Assembly (NCBI RefSeq): GCF_017301615.1
Contig: NZ_CP059066.1
Coordinates: 1,347,001 to 1,411,000 of the forward strand
Source: Koleobacter methoxysyntrophicus
Lineage (GTDB): Bacteria; Bacillota; Thermosediminibacteria; Koleobacterales; Koleobacteraceae
Direction of reading: 5' to 3'
DNA length: 64,000 bases
Under the pieces are notes generated by a model that saw nothing but the letters and a program-made list of their open reading frames with translations, was not told the origin of the DNA and searched no databases. Positions 1 to 8,405 of the stretch are shown here, one piece after another. The number at the start of each line of letters is the position of its first letter. Position 1 is the stretch's first letter. Both the position numbers and the translations under genes were made by a program.

Positions 1-492
1 AAATGCAGCGACCTCGAAGTGAAAGCGGTGCTTTCAGAAGTATGGGCAAAAGGCAGCGAAGGCGGAACTGACCTTGCACGGGAGGTAGTGAGGCTGGCAG
101 AGAATAATGAAGGATCACGATTCAAGTTCTTATATGACCCCGGTGAATCTATAAGGGATAAGATTGAAAAAATCGCCAGGGAGATTTACGGAGCAGATGG
201 TGTAGAATTCACTTCTAAAGCAGAGAAGGATATCAAGCTTTATGAGAAACTCGGGCTGGACAGTATGCCTGTGTGTATGGCAAAGACCCAGTATTCACTA
301 TCCGATAACCCGAAACTGCTGGGCCGCCCGACAGGTTTTAAGATAACCGTGAGGGAGATAAGGGTATCTGCCGGTGCAGGATTTTTGGTAGTGCTGACAG
401 GGGATGTAATGACTATGCCCGGTTTGCCTAAGATACCAGCAGCTACAAGGATGAATATTGATAAAAAAGGCAGTATAGAAGGTTTGTTCTGA
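1..492 (+). CDS. fhs: Formate--tetrahydrofolate ligase, C-terminal part (5' end outside window)
   Basis: Joins formate to THF with ATP to give 10-formyl-THF; the reaction is reversible and can yield ATP in one-carbon-degrading anaerobes. The frame is open from base 1, so the gene enters from the left and only the last 163 codons are visible (the full enzyme is usually about 555 residues). Family-typical stretches are visible: AKGSEGGTDLA near the start, the AKTQYSLSDNP segment and the C-terminal FLVVLTGDVMTMPGLP. The position directly upstream of the urocanate-degrading genes fits a role in disposing of the formimino-derived one-carbon unit. No terminator is seen after the stop. Confidence 0.95.
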   Translation, partial: KCSDLEVKAVLSEVWAKGSEGGTDLAREVVRLAENNEGSRFKFLYDPGESIRDKIEKIAREIYGADGVEFTSKAEKDIKLYEKLGLDSMPVCMAKTQYSLSDNPKLLGRPTGFKITVREIRVSAGAGFLVVLTGDVMTMPGLPKIPAATRMNIDKKGSIEGLF

Positions 493-524
493 TTTTAAGA
501 AAAAAACTGCTTGGAGGTAATTGT

Positions 525-817
525 ATGGGAGAGCAGCTAATGAAGGCGATGCTGCAGGTTTTACCATTTTTAGGAGAGTTAATAGATGAAGATATGGTTG
601 TAAGCGTTTCAGATACGGAAAAAATAATCGATATAGCCCAGGGGAATAAGCTGAAGATGCCGATAAAACCGGGTGATGTGCGTGGGATGTAATTAAAAAG
701 ATAGAGAAACTGGGCGGGATGTCCTAGGAACAGGCGGCAGTCACCCAGCAATTATCTGCCAGCATTGCAGAGCTCAGAAAGCTGGCAGGATATCTGAATA
801 AACTGGCGAAAGAGTAA
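525..817 (+). pseudogene. Decayed methyl-accepting chemotaxis protein (N- and C-terminal remnants)
   Basis: A good GGAGGT ribosome site (513-518) precedes an ATG at 525. The 55-codon reading frame (MGEQLMKAMLQVLPFLGELI, then VSVSDTEKIIDIAQGNKLKM) resembles the N-terminus of small clostridial chemotaxis-receptor-like proteins that carry a sensory domain directly before the signalling domain. It ends at TAA 690-692. In another frame, 686-817 encodes a receptor-like C-terminus (KKIEKLGGMS, stop, EQAAVTQQLSASIAELRKLA). The TAG at 725-727 sits where family members usually have Glu. The whole middle of the gene, including the methylation helices and hairpin tip, is missing. I read this as an internal deletion with a frameshift and a nonsense change. 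Confidence 0.7.
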
Positions 818-855
818 TATGTTAACGAAAAACTAAGGTGAAGGAGGAGATGTAA

Positions 856-2895
856 GTGATTAGCAACACAGATATTTCGGGCGCAATGACTGTAAAGCTG
901 GATGACATATTCGAAGAGCTTCCCGAGATGCCTGAATTTGTAGAAGGTATTAGAAGGGCACCCAAAAGGGAGTTCACATTAACAATGGAAGAGACAGAAC
1001 TTGCCCTAAAAAATGCCCTCAGATATATCCCAGAAAAATGGCATGAAGAGCTGGCACCCGAATTTTTAGAAGAACTGCTGACAAGGGGTAGGATTTACGG
1101 CTACCGTTTCAGGCCGGAAGGGAACATAAAGGCAAAACCGATCTACGAATACAGGGGTAACTGTATAGAAGGAAAGGCGTTTCAGGTTATGATTGACAAC
1201 AATCTGGATTTCGATATAGCGCTTTATCCCTATGAACTCGTTACCTATGGAGAGACAGGCCAGGTATGCCAGAACTGGATGCAGTACAGGCTTATTAAGA
1301 GGTATCTTGAGATAATGACACAGGACCAGACCCTTGTAGTAATGTCGGGTCATCCATTAGGCCTGTTCAAGTCATCACCTGAAGCACCGAGGGTCATTAT
1401 AACCAACGGTTTAATGGTTGGTATGTTCGATAATCAGGAGGACTGGCACAGGGCAGCAGCCCTTGGAGTGGCAAACTACGGCCAGATGACTGCAGGGGGG
1501 TGGATGTATATAGGACCCCAGGGGATAGTGCACGGTACCTATTCGACTATTTTAAATGCCGGCAGGACTAAGCTTGGTATACCTGCAGACCGGGACTTAA
1601 GGGGGCATCTATACGTAACATCAGGTCTTGGAGGTATGAGCGGTGCACAGGGTAAGGCAGTAGAGATAGCAAACGGTGTAGGTTTAATAGCAGAAGTAGA
1701 CTATTCAAGGATACAGACCAGGCACGAACAGGGCTGGGTAAGCAAGATAGTAGATGACCCGAAAGAAGCCTTCAGACTTGCCAAAGAATATCAGCAGAAA
1801 AAAGAAGGGATTGCTATAGCCTTCTACGGGAATATAGTAGACCTTCTCGAGTATGCCGTTGAACACAATATCCATATAGACCTGTTATCCGACCAGACAT
1901 CCTGCCATGCAGTATATGACGGCGGGTACTGCCCGCAGGGATTAACCTTTGAAGAAAGAACAGAGCTCCTCAAAAAAGACAAGGCCAGGTTTAAGGAGCT
2001 TGTTGACAGATCCCTGAAACGTCACTTCGAGCTGATAAAAGCCCTGGTTGAAAGGGGAGCATATTTCTTTGACTACGGTAACAGCTTTATGAAGGCTGTA
2101 TATGATGCGGGAGTAAAAGAAATATGCAAAAACGGAAGGGATCCCAGAGACGGGTTCATATTCCCGTCATATGTTGAGGATATAATGGGGCCTTTTCTGT
2201 TCGACTACGGCTACGGCCCCTTCAGATGGGTGTGCTTAAGCGGCAGAGAAGAGGACCTTATCAAGACAGATAGAGCTGCAATGGAGTGCATCGATCCTAA
2301 CAGGAGATTCCAGGACAGGGATAACTATGTGTGGATAAGGGATGCCCACAAGAATAATCTTGTTGTAGGGACGAAAGCCAGGATACTGTACCAGGATGCA
2401 ATGGGGAGGACCAGGATAGCCCTTAAATTCAATGAGATGGTAAGAAAAGGAGAAATAGGCCCTGTAATGCTCGGCAGAGACCACCACGACACCGGCGGGA
2501 CAGATTCACCCTTCAGAGAGACTGCGAATATTAAGGATGGAAGTAATATTATGGCTGATATGGCTACCCACTGTTTTGCAGGGAATGCAGCAAGAGGAAT
2601 GAGCCTAATCGCACTGCACAATGGCGGTGGAGTAGGTATAGGAAAATCCATAAATGGGGGTTTTGGTCTAGTACTTGACGGCAGCGAAAGGGTAGACAAC
2701 ATAATAAGAAAGGCGATGCCATGGGATGTTATGTGCGGTGTGGCCAGACGTGCCTGGGCACGAAATGAAAACTCGATAGAAACATGCATAGAATACAATC
2801 AGACGAGAAAGGGTTCTGACCACATTACACTTCCATTTATACCTGATGAGGACATGATAAAAACCCTGGTAGAAAAGGCGTTCCGGGGCAGGTAA
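856..2895 (+). CDS. hutU: Urocanate hydratase (long form)
   Basis: Converts urocanate to 4-imidazolone-5-propionate in histidine degradation, using tightly bound NAD+ as an electrophile. At 679 residues it is longer than the roughly 550-residue Pseudomonas/Bacillus enzyme and matches the longer form I associate with Clostridia and related anaerobes. Seen: the glycine-rich nucleotide-binding TSGLGGMSGAQ (about residues 254-265), FRWVCLSG (about 456-463), whose Cys is a candidate for the conserved active-site cysteine, and DHHDTGGTDSPFRE (about 541-555). The GTG start at 856 follows AAGGAGGAG (841-849). First gene of a tight hut-type cluster; no hutH (histidine ammonia-lyase) is in the window. 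Confidence 0.95.
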   Translation: MISNTDISGAMTVKLDDIFEELPEMPEFVEGIRRAPKREFTLTMEETELALKNALRYIPEKWHEELAPEFLEELLTRGRIYGYRFRPEGNIKAKPIYEYRGNCIEGKAFQVMIDNNLDFDIALYPYELVTYGETGQVCQNWMQYRLIKRYLEIMTQDQTLVVMSGHPLGLFKSSPEAPRVIITNGLMVGMFDNQEDWHRAAALGVANYGQMTAGGWMYIGPQGIVHGTYSTILNAGRTKLGIPADRDLRGHLYVTSGLGGMSGAQGKAVEIANGVGLIAEVDYSRIQTRHEQGWVSKIVDDPKEAFRLAKEYQQKKEGIAIAFYGNIVDLLEYAVEHNIHIDLLSDQTSCHAVYDGGYCPQGLTFEERTELLKKDKARFKELVDRSLKRHFELIKALVERGAYFFDYGNSFMKAVYDAGVKEICKNGRDPRDGFIFPSYVEDIMGPFLFDYGYGPFRWVCLSGREEDLIKTDRAAMECIDPNRRFQDRDNYVWIRDAHKNNLVVGTKARILYQDAMGRTRIALKFNEMVRKGEIGPVMLGRDHHDTGGTDSPFRETANIKDGSNIMADMATHCFAGNAARGMSLIALHNGGGVGIGKSINGGFGLVLDGSERVDNIIRKAMPWDVMCGVARRAWARNENSIETCIEYNQTRKGSDHITLPFIPDEDMIKTLVEKAFRGR

Positions 2896-2997
2896 GGAAA
2901 GTTTAAGCAGGAAAAATTAAAGGCAAGGTTGATGCTAACCTTTAGGTTTATAGAGAATCTAAACTATAAAATAAAGCTTTAAAGGAGATGAAAGAGC

Positions 2998-3900
2998 ATG
3001 AGCAATAAACTTTTAGAATGTGTGCCGAATTTCAGTGAAGGCAGAAACAAAGAAGTAATCGAAAGAATTGTAGACCCGTTCCGCAAAACAGAGGGTGTAA
3101 AGCTTTTAGACTATTCCGCAGACAAAGACCACAACCGCCTGGTAGTAACCGTTATAGGGGACCCGGAAGGCCTTAAGAAGTCAGTGCTTGAAGCAATGGC
3201 TGTTGCTGTCAAGGAAATAGACATGAACAATCATAAGGGTGAACACCCGAGGATGGGTGCAGTGGATGTAGTGCCGTTTATCCCGGTAAGAAACGTAACA
3301 ATGGAAGAAGCCGTAGAGCTTGCAAAGGAAGTGGCCCGGCAGGCGGCGGAAAAATTCAACCTGCCCGTATATCTGTATGAAGATGCCGCTACCTCTCCCG
3401 ACAGACAGAATCTTGCCAGCATAAGGAAGGGCCAGTTTGAAGGCTTTAAAGAAAAGATAAAAAAACCGGAATGGAAACCGGATTTCGGCCCTGCTGAAGT
3501 GCACCCGACGGCCGGTGTTACAGCAGTCGGTGCTCGAATGCCCCTTGTTGCCTTTAATGTAAACCTGGGTACCGATAATATTGAAATCGCAGATGCTATA
3601 GCAAGAAAGGTCCGCTATATAGGTGGAGGATTGAGGTACTGTAAGGCAATTGGTGTAGATTTAAAAGAGAGGGGAATAGTGCAGATTTCAATGAACATGA
3701 CCAACTACACAAAAACATCACTTTACCAGGCCTATGAGCTGATAAAGGTGGAGGCAAGGCGGTACGGTGTAAATGTCGTGGGAAGCGAATTGATCGGAAT
3801 TTTGCCGGCCCAGGCCCTTATAGATGTTGCCGTATATTACCTTGGTGTAGAAAACTTCTCAGAAGAACAGATCCTTGAAAACAGGCTGTTGTGGGGGTAG
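2998..3900 (+). CDS. ftcD: Glutamate formimidoyltransferase
   Basis: Transfers the formimino group of N-formimino-glutamate to THF, releasing glutamate. The 300-residue protein starts with the typical LLECVPNFSEGRN and carries VHPTAGVTAVGARMPLVAFN in the middle. It is the stand-alone transferase half: the cyclodeaminase half of the fused animal enzyme is a separate gene here (5166-5783). A hairpin (AAGGTT/AACCTT, about 2920-2942) lies in the 102-base gap after hutU but has no U-run. Start ATG 2998 follows AAAGGAGATG. The stop is 6 bases before hutI, so the genes are probably co-transcribed. Confidence 0.95.
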   Translation: MSNKLLECVPNFSEGRNKEVIERIVDPFRKTEGVKLLDYSADKDHNRLVVTVIGDPEGLKKSVLEAMAVAVKEIDMNNHKGEHPRMGAVDVVPFIPVRNVTMEEAVELAKEVARQAAEKFNLPVYLYEDAATSPDRQNLASIRKGQFEGFKEKIKKPEWKPDFGPAEVHPTAGVTAVGARMPLVAFNVNLGTDNIEIADAIARKVRYIGGGLRYCKAIGVDLKERGIVQISMNMTNYTKTSLYQAYELIKVEARRYGVNVVGSELIGILPAQALIDVAVYYLGVENFSEEQILENRLLWG

Positions 3901-3906
3901 GCCCTT

Positions 3907-5175
3907 ATGGGAAATAAGCTGCTTATTAAACATGCCGGAGAGCTGGTAACCGCAAGCGGTGGGGTTAAATCCGGGCAGTCGATGAACCGGCTGGGTGTTA
4001 TAAAGGACGGGGCGGTTACGGTAGAGGATGGGGTAATAACCCGTGTGGGAACAACAGACGAGGTTCTCAGCCAGATAGATGTTACGGATTACCGGGTGAT
4101 TGATGCCGATGGGAAATGCGTATTACCCGGATTTATAGATAGCCACACCCACTTTGTATTCGGGGGCTACAGGATGGAAGAATTCTACTGGCGGGTCAGC
4201 GGAATGCATTATATGGAAATAATGAAAAGGGGCGGAGGAATAGCCAGTACGGTAGAAGCTACAAGGAAGGCAGGCAAAGAAGAACTCAAACGTCTGGGGA
4301 TTGAAAGGCTTAACAGCATGCTGGACATGGGAGTAACAACCGTCGAAGGTAAAAGCGGATACGGGCTGGATATCGAAACGGAGATAAGACAGCTGGAAGT
4401 TATGAAGGAACTGGATGAAGAGCATCCTGTGGATATAGTGCCGACCTTTTTAGGTGCCCATGCAGTGCCTGCCGAGTATAGAGAAAACAGGCAAAAGTAC
4501 ATTGAACTGCTGGTAGAAAGGGCTATTCCGGAGGTAGGGAAAAGGAAACTTGCCCGCTTCTGTGATGTGTTCTGTGAAGAAGGGGTATTCTCCGTGCAGG
4601 AGTCGGAACTGATTCTCCAGACGGGGAAAAGATGGGGTATGAAGCCCAAACTCCACGCCGATGAGATCGCAAATACCGGTGGTGCGGAACTGGCTGCAAG
4701 AATAGGAGCGGTCTCGGCAGACCACCTTCTCAAGGTATCGGACGAAGGCATAGATATGATGGCTGAAAACGGGGTAGTGGCCGCACTTTTACCTATTACT
4801 GCCTTTAGCCTGAGGGAGCCCTTTGCCAGGGCAAGGGATATTATAGACAGAGGAGCGGCTGTAGCCCTTGCTACCGATATGAACCCGGGAAGCTGTTACT
4901 CAAATTCTATACCTCTGCTGTTCGCCCTGGCTGTGCTGTATATGAATATGACCCCTGAAGAAGCGGTTACGGCACTCACCATAAATGCAGCAGCCGCTGT
5001 GGACATGGACGATAAAATAGGAAGTATTGAAGCGGGCAAACAGGGAGACCTGATTATCATTTCGGGCCCATCATACAGGTATATTCCTTACTATATAGGT
5101 GTAAATACCGTGGAAACGGTAGTTAAAAAGGGTAAAGTGGTAGTGAATAAAAAGGGGGGGTTGCAGTGCTGGTAG
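3907..5175 (+). CDS. hutI: Imidazolonepropionase
   Basis: Hydrolyses 4-imidazolone-5-propionate to N-formimino-glutamate, between HutU and FtcD in the pathway. A 422-residue amidohydrolase-fold protein: metal-binding DSHTHFVFGG (about residues 78-87), VEGKSGYGLD, KLHADEI (about 250), and the C-terminal ATDMNPGS with its metal/catalytic Asp (about 325). Length and motif order are normal for HutI. The start is 6 bases after the ftcD stop, with a G-rich ribosome site inside the end of ftcD. Its last codons overlap the next gene by 10 bases. Confidence 0.96.
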   Translation: MGNKLLIKHAGELVTASGGVKSGQSMNRLGVIKDGAVTVEDGVITRVGTTDEVLSQIDVTDYRVIDADGKCVLPGFIDSHTHFVFGGYRMEEFYWRVSGMHYMEIMKRGGGIASTVEATRKAGKEELKRLGIERLNSMLDMGVTTVEGKSGYGLDIETEIRQLEVMKELDEEHPVDIVPTFLGAHAVPAEYRENRQKYIELLVERAIPEVGKRKLARFCDVFCEEGVFSVQESELILQTGKRWGMKPKLHADEIANTGGAELAARIGAVSADHLLKVSDEGIDMMAENGVVAALLPITAFSLREPFARARDIIDRGAAVALATDMNPGSCYSNSIPLLFALAVLYMNMTPEEAVTALTINAAAAVDMDDKIGSIEAGKQGDLIIISGPSYRYIPYYIGVNTVETVVKKGKVVVNKKGGLQCW

Positions 5176-5783
5176 AAAAGAGCCTCAAGCAGTTCATGGA
5201 TGAGCTTGCATCAAATGCTCCTGTTCCGGGCGGAGGAAGCGTTGCCGCACTCTGCGGCGCAGTATCCTCGGCCCTGGCTTCGATGGTCTCAGCCCTTACC
5301 GTAAGCAATGATAAATACCTTCAGGTAAAGGGTGAAATGGAAGGGCTGCTTGCAGCAAGCAGGAAGTATATAGATTTCTTTTCGGAACAGATCGACAGGG
5401 ATGCGGAAGCCTTTGACCGCGTGATGAAGGCGTATAAAATGCCGAAGTCCACTGAAGAAGAAAAGGCTGCCCGCAGCAGGGCTATTCAGGACAGCCTGAA
5501 AAAAGCGGCAGATGTTCCGATGGGAGTTGCGGAAAAGGCCCTGGAAGCTATGGAATTTGCAAGGTTAGCGGTGGAAAAGGGCAATAAGAACGCTGTTACA
5601 GATGGAGCAGTTGCAGCCATGATGGCCCGGACAGCGGTACTGTCAGCGTTATATAATGTGGAAATAAACCTGGCTTCTATTAAGGATGAGACTTATAAAA
5701 AAGGGATGTATCAGAGGATTAGGGAACTGAGAGAAAAAGCCGAAACTAAGGAAAAACAAATTTTAGAAGCAGTAGTGATATAG
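5166..5783 (+). CDS. fchA: Formimidoyl-tetrahydrofolate cyclodeaminase
   Basis: Cyclises 5-formimino-THF to 5,10-methenyl-THF and releases ammonia, completing the hut branch. The 205-residue all-helical protein has the family N-terminus with APVPGGGSVAAL and later KGNKNAVTDGAVAAMMA. It is the stand-alone bacterial form of the domain fused to FtcD in animals. The GTG start at 5166 overlaps the end of hutI by 10 bases, which implies translational coupling. Together with FolD (not in this window) and Fhs it would send the one-carbon unit to formate with ATP gain. Confidence 0.95.
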   Translation: MLVEKSLKQFMDELASNAPVPGGGSVAALCGAVSSALASMVSALTVSNDKYLQVKGEMEGLLAASRKYIDFFSEQIDRDAEAFDRVMKAYKMPKSTEEEKAARSRAIQDSLKKAADVPMGVAEKALEAMEFARLAVEKGNKNAVTDGAVAAMMARTAVLSALYNVEINLASIKDETYKKGMYQRIRELREKAETKEKQILEAVVI

Positions 5784-5792
5784 GGGCGGAAC

Positions 5793-5850
5793 CCCTCCTT
5801 ACCATTATAAATATACTAAAATAAAGGACCGGTAAGGGGGGTGTTCTTTT
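5793..5850 (+). terminator. Long hairpin ending the hut cluster; contains the next gene's ribosome site
   Basis: 5793-5803 pairs with 5831-5841 (11 bp with one G.U) around a 27-base loop, followed by a T-run (5847-5852). It looks like the rho-independent terminator of hutU-fchA. Its right arm is also the Shine-Dalgarno sequence (AAGGGGGGTG, 5834-5842) of the gene starting at 5851, so pairing would hide that ribosome site. Confidence 0.6.
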
Positions 5851-6753
5851 TTGGCCATTGGAATCGGGAAGAGGTCGTTCGGCCTTGCATTAAGCGGGGG
5901 GAGCCTGAGAGGAGCTGCCCACATAGGTGTTTTACAGGTCATGACAGAACACGGGATTTATCCGGATTATATAGCAGGTTCAAGTATAGGCAGCCTTATT
6001 GGTGCATTGTATGCAACGGGCCGTGATTTTTCGGGAAATGCCAGAAATTTAGAAGTCAAGGGGTATCATGACATCTTAGACTGGAATTTCGATGTTTGTT
6101 CACTGTTCTCCATGGGTTTGAAGATTTTGTTCTTATCGAGCATAAAGAAGTTTTTACCTAAAGGTTTAATAAAAGGGAATAAGATCGAATATATGTTAAC
6201 AAAAATTTTCGGTAAAAACGGTTTTAATAAATGCAGGATTCCTCTATATATCACTGCTACGGATATAAATACGGGGGAATTGGTGGTATTTACCTCGTCG
6301 AAATATAAACACAAGAAAATGGGGAAAAATACAGTTATTTATACAGATGTATCACTACCTGAAGCCATAAGGGCAAGCATTTCAATACCCGGCATATTTG
6401 TGCCTAAAAAGATAAAAGGGAGGGCCCTGGTGGACGGAGGAGTAAAAAACAATGTCCCCGTAGATATACTTTTTTATCAAGGGGCAGATGTTATTGCAGC
6501 TGTAGATTTAGGGTTTGCGTCACAAAAGGACGATCAGATCGATTCTATTATAGAGGTCCTGCTTCAGACCTCCGACATCATGGCTCAGGAATTGTCAGAC
6601 ATGAGGACCAGCCGTTATGCCGACCTTGTTATAAGGCCCGGGATAACGGATATGAAGCTTACGGACTTCCATAAAATACCTTACTGTATCAAAAAAGGAA
6701 GAGAAGTAGGGATTCAAGCTGTCCCGGAGTTGAAGAGGTTGCTGAATATATGA
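5851..6753 (+). CDS. Patatin-like phospholipase (RssA/YchK type)
   Basis: A 300-residue serine esterase/phospholipase-type protein. Seen: the glycine-rich oxyanion segment SGGSLRGAAHIGV (15-27), the nucleophile elbow GSSIG with Ser45 (43-47), and DGG with Asp195 of the catalytic dyad. No signal peptide or obvious membrane anchor, so probably cytoplasmic. The start is TTG at 5851, 8 bases after AAGGGGGGTG; no ATG fits better. The real substrate cannot be told from sequence. It is separated from the hut genes by a terminator hairpin and has its own terminator at 6834. Confidence 0.88.
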   Translation: MAIGIGKRSFGLALSGGSLRGAAHIGVLQVMTEHGIYPDYIAGSSIGSLIGALYATGRDFSGNARNLEVKGYHDILDWNFDVCSLFSMGLKILFLSSIKKFLPKGLIKGNKIEYMLTKIFGKNGFNKCRIPLYITATDINTGELVVFTSSKYKHKKMGKNTVIYTDVSLPEAIRASISIPGIFVPKKIKGRALVDGGVKNNVPVDILFYQGADVIAAVDLGFASQKDDQIDSIIEVLLQTSDIMAQELSDMRTSRYADLVIRPGITDMKLTDFHKIPYCIKKGREVGIQAVPELKRLLNI

Positions 6754-6833
6754 TAAAGTAAAAACGTTTTCAAATATGGGTAAGGTTTTGAAGGGCAGAG
6801 GGTCTTTGCCACAGCTGTTTTTTTATACTATAT

Positions 6834-6857
6834 TCCGGATGATGCCGGATTTTTTTA
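6834..6857 (+). terminator. Rho-independent terminator after the patatin-like gene
   Basis: TCCGG (6834-6838) pairs with CCGGA (6845-6849) around a 6-base loop and is followed by eight T (6850-6857). Confidence 0.75.
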
Positions 6858-6860
6858 TTT

Positions 6861-6965
6861 TATGATTATGTACTTTGCTCAGGATACGGCAAGCCTTTTA
6901 TTGAATTATAGCAATTCCCAGAGCGCTTGTTTATGGCTCAAAGCTGTGGATGGTGGAGAGCCTCA
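6861..6965 (+). repeat. Dispersed intergenic repeat, copy 1 (degenerate)
   Basis: Starts with a terminus close to ACTTTGCTCAGGATACGGCAAG and runs through ATGGCTC...GAGAGCC, matching the left and middle parts of the fuller copy at 19290-19481 in the same orientation. The right part is lost or unrecognisable. Several substitutions make it the most diverged copy here. It lies just after a terminator and has no coding potential. Confidence 0.7.
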
Positions 6966-7148
6966 GCGCTTTACAGATGTTTAACTGTATAAAAACAAAC
7001 ACTGCCGAAGCGAATACTGTATAATAACAGACAGGTCGGTTGGTGGAAAACCGAGGAATTCGCAAAATACTAATTGGCCTGTTTTTTGCATATAGCTATA
7101 GAGGCAAAACTCTTGAAACAGCAGCATTAAAGTGGAGGAGGAATACAG
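6966..7148 (+). other. Gap with one terminator-like structure
   Basis: No gene seen. 7031-7037 pairs with 7076-7082 (7 bp, one G.U) enclosing a smaller GGTT/AACC hairpin (7038-7041 with 7049-7052), followed by T 7082-7087. This could be a terminator or attenuator in the leader of the decayed regulator downstream. A GGAGGAGG ribosome site (about 7134-7141) precedes that pseudogene. Confidence 0.4.
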
Positions 7149-7842
7149 GTGGATAAGAGAAAGAAAATACTTAAAAAGAAAAAGCGGATGATGAACCGCA
7201 TATCAGGTGGGCTGTAACCCGCCCCCTGAAGGGTGAAAATATCGAGATACTGGAAACATCAAACGGGAAAGAATGCCTTCAAAAATTTGACAGTTTCAAT
7301 CCGCACCTTGTTATACTGGATTTAAAGATGCCTGAACTCGATAGAATGCAGGTGCTGAAATCGGTTATGAAAAAGGGGCTTTTACAGGGGTGCTGTCCAA
7401 AAAGCCGGGGAAGTTTGAACTGGCGGATGGCAGTACCCTTTTTCTTGATGAAGTGGGAGAGCTGTCTCTAAACGTTCAGGCCAAACTTTTGCGGGCTATT
7501 CAGGAAAAGGCCTTTGAACGGCTCGGTGGAACCTGTACAGTAAAGGTAGATGTCAGGATAATTGCCGCCACCAATAAGAATCTGCAGAAAGCTGTAGAAG
7601 AAGGTAAATTCCGTGATGACCTTTACTATCGTATCAATGTAATCAATCTGGAGGTCCCACCACTAAGGTTCAGGAAATAAGATATCCCGCGTCTGGTAGA
7701 AACATTTATGAACAAATATCAAAGGGGCAGCGAAAAGATATCCGTATCTGATGAGGCGGTGGAAGCCATGTTAAAATACGATTGGCCGGGAAATATAAGA
7801 GAATTGGAAAACTGCATTGATATACAGGATGCAGAAGTGTAA
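7149..7842 (+). pseudogene. Decayed NtrC-type sigma-54-dependent response regulator
   Basis: A GTG at 7149 with a good upstream ribosome site begins VDKRKKIL, the usual start of a receiver domain. A frameshift in the A-rich run at about 7170-7184 moves the reading to another frame: ADDEPHIRWAV, then NIEILETSNGKECL and HLVILDLKMPEL, which contains the phospho-acceptor Asp. At about 7375 the receiver jumps directly into [13 protein letters not shown], a variant of the sigma-54-contacting GAFTGA loop, so the linker and Walker A are deleted. Walker B ([10 protein letters not shown]) and [10 protein letters not shown] follow. TAA at 7678-7680 stands where DIP is usually preceded by Glu. The frame continues to WPGNIRELENC and stops at 7840, before any DNA-binding helix-turn-helix. 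Confidence 0.85.
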
Positions 7843-8003
7843 CTTAACCTAAAATTGGCTGGCTACTCAGAGTGCAGAAAGAAATTTAGAAAAGTTTTTT
7901 AATCTAAGAAGGATTCCATATTCTTGAAAGCAAGGGGCTGGTAATTTCAATACATGGGAAAGGGAGATATCTAAGGGATTTACCTTCAAAAAGTTCAGAA
8001 GAA
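7843..8003. other. Gap with no recognisable gene
   Basis: Between the end of the pseudogene and vapC. No intact ORF with a ribosome site and no convincing structure. It may hold unrecognisable 3' remains of the regulator. Confidence 0.5.
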
Positions 8004-8405
8004 TTATTCGACCCAGTTTTCGATAGAAAGGCCGGGGACTCGACTGAATTCGCTAACGTTGTTTGTTACCAGAATCAGGTTTTTAGAAACGGCATGAGCA
8101 GCGATCAGCAAATCGTACGCTCCGATAATCTGCCCTGTTTTTCCCAGGAATACCCTTATTTCTCCGTACCGGGCTGCCGCCTCATCAGAAAAAGGCATTA
8201 TTTCGATTGGAGCCAGGAAAGCGGCCAGAGCGAGCCGGTTTTTTTCTTTATTCTGGCTTTTTTCAATACCATAACAAAGTTCAGCTAACGTTATTACTGA
8301 TATGCAAATGTCTCCGATATCCAGCTTCTTTAATCTCTCTATGACCCTGGCAGGCTTCCTTTTTATGATGTAAATACAAGTATTAGTATCCAGCATATAT
8401 TTCAC
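8004..8405 (-). CDS. vapC: VapC-type PIN-domain ribonuclease toxin
   Basis: A 133-residue PIN-domain protein and likely endoribonuclease toxin. Acidic metal-site residues are at the expected places: Asp6 (YMLDTN), Glu42 (TLAELCYG), Asp98 (GAYDLLIAAHA), followed by the conserved VTNN segment (113-116). Length is normal. It starts with GTG (complement 8403-8405), which overlaps the vapB stop by one base (TAGTG), the classic coupled antitoxin-toxin order. Both genes run opposite to all their neighbours, and they lie among pseudogenes and an IS, in keeping with an accessory cassette. Confidence 0.9.
   Translation of the reverse strand: MKYMLDTNTCIYIIKRKPARVIERLKKLDIGDICISVITLAELCYGIEKSQNKEKNRLALAAFLAPIEIMPFSDEAAARYGEIRVFLGKTGQIIGAYDLLIAAHAVSKNLILVTNNVSEFSRVPGLSIENWVE

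Noticed and set aside
7085-7135. Degenerate cyclic di-GMP riboswitch (GAGGCAAAACTC stretch)
   Set aside because: Only one short motif resembles the class; the second stem and the receptor element are not found.
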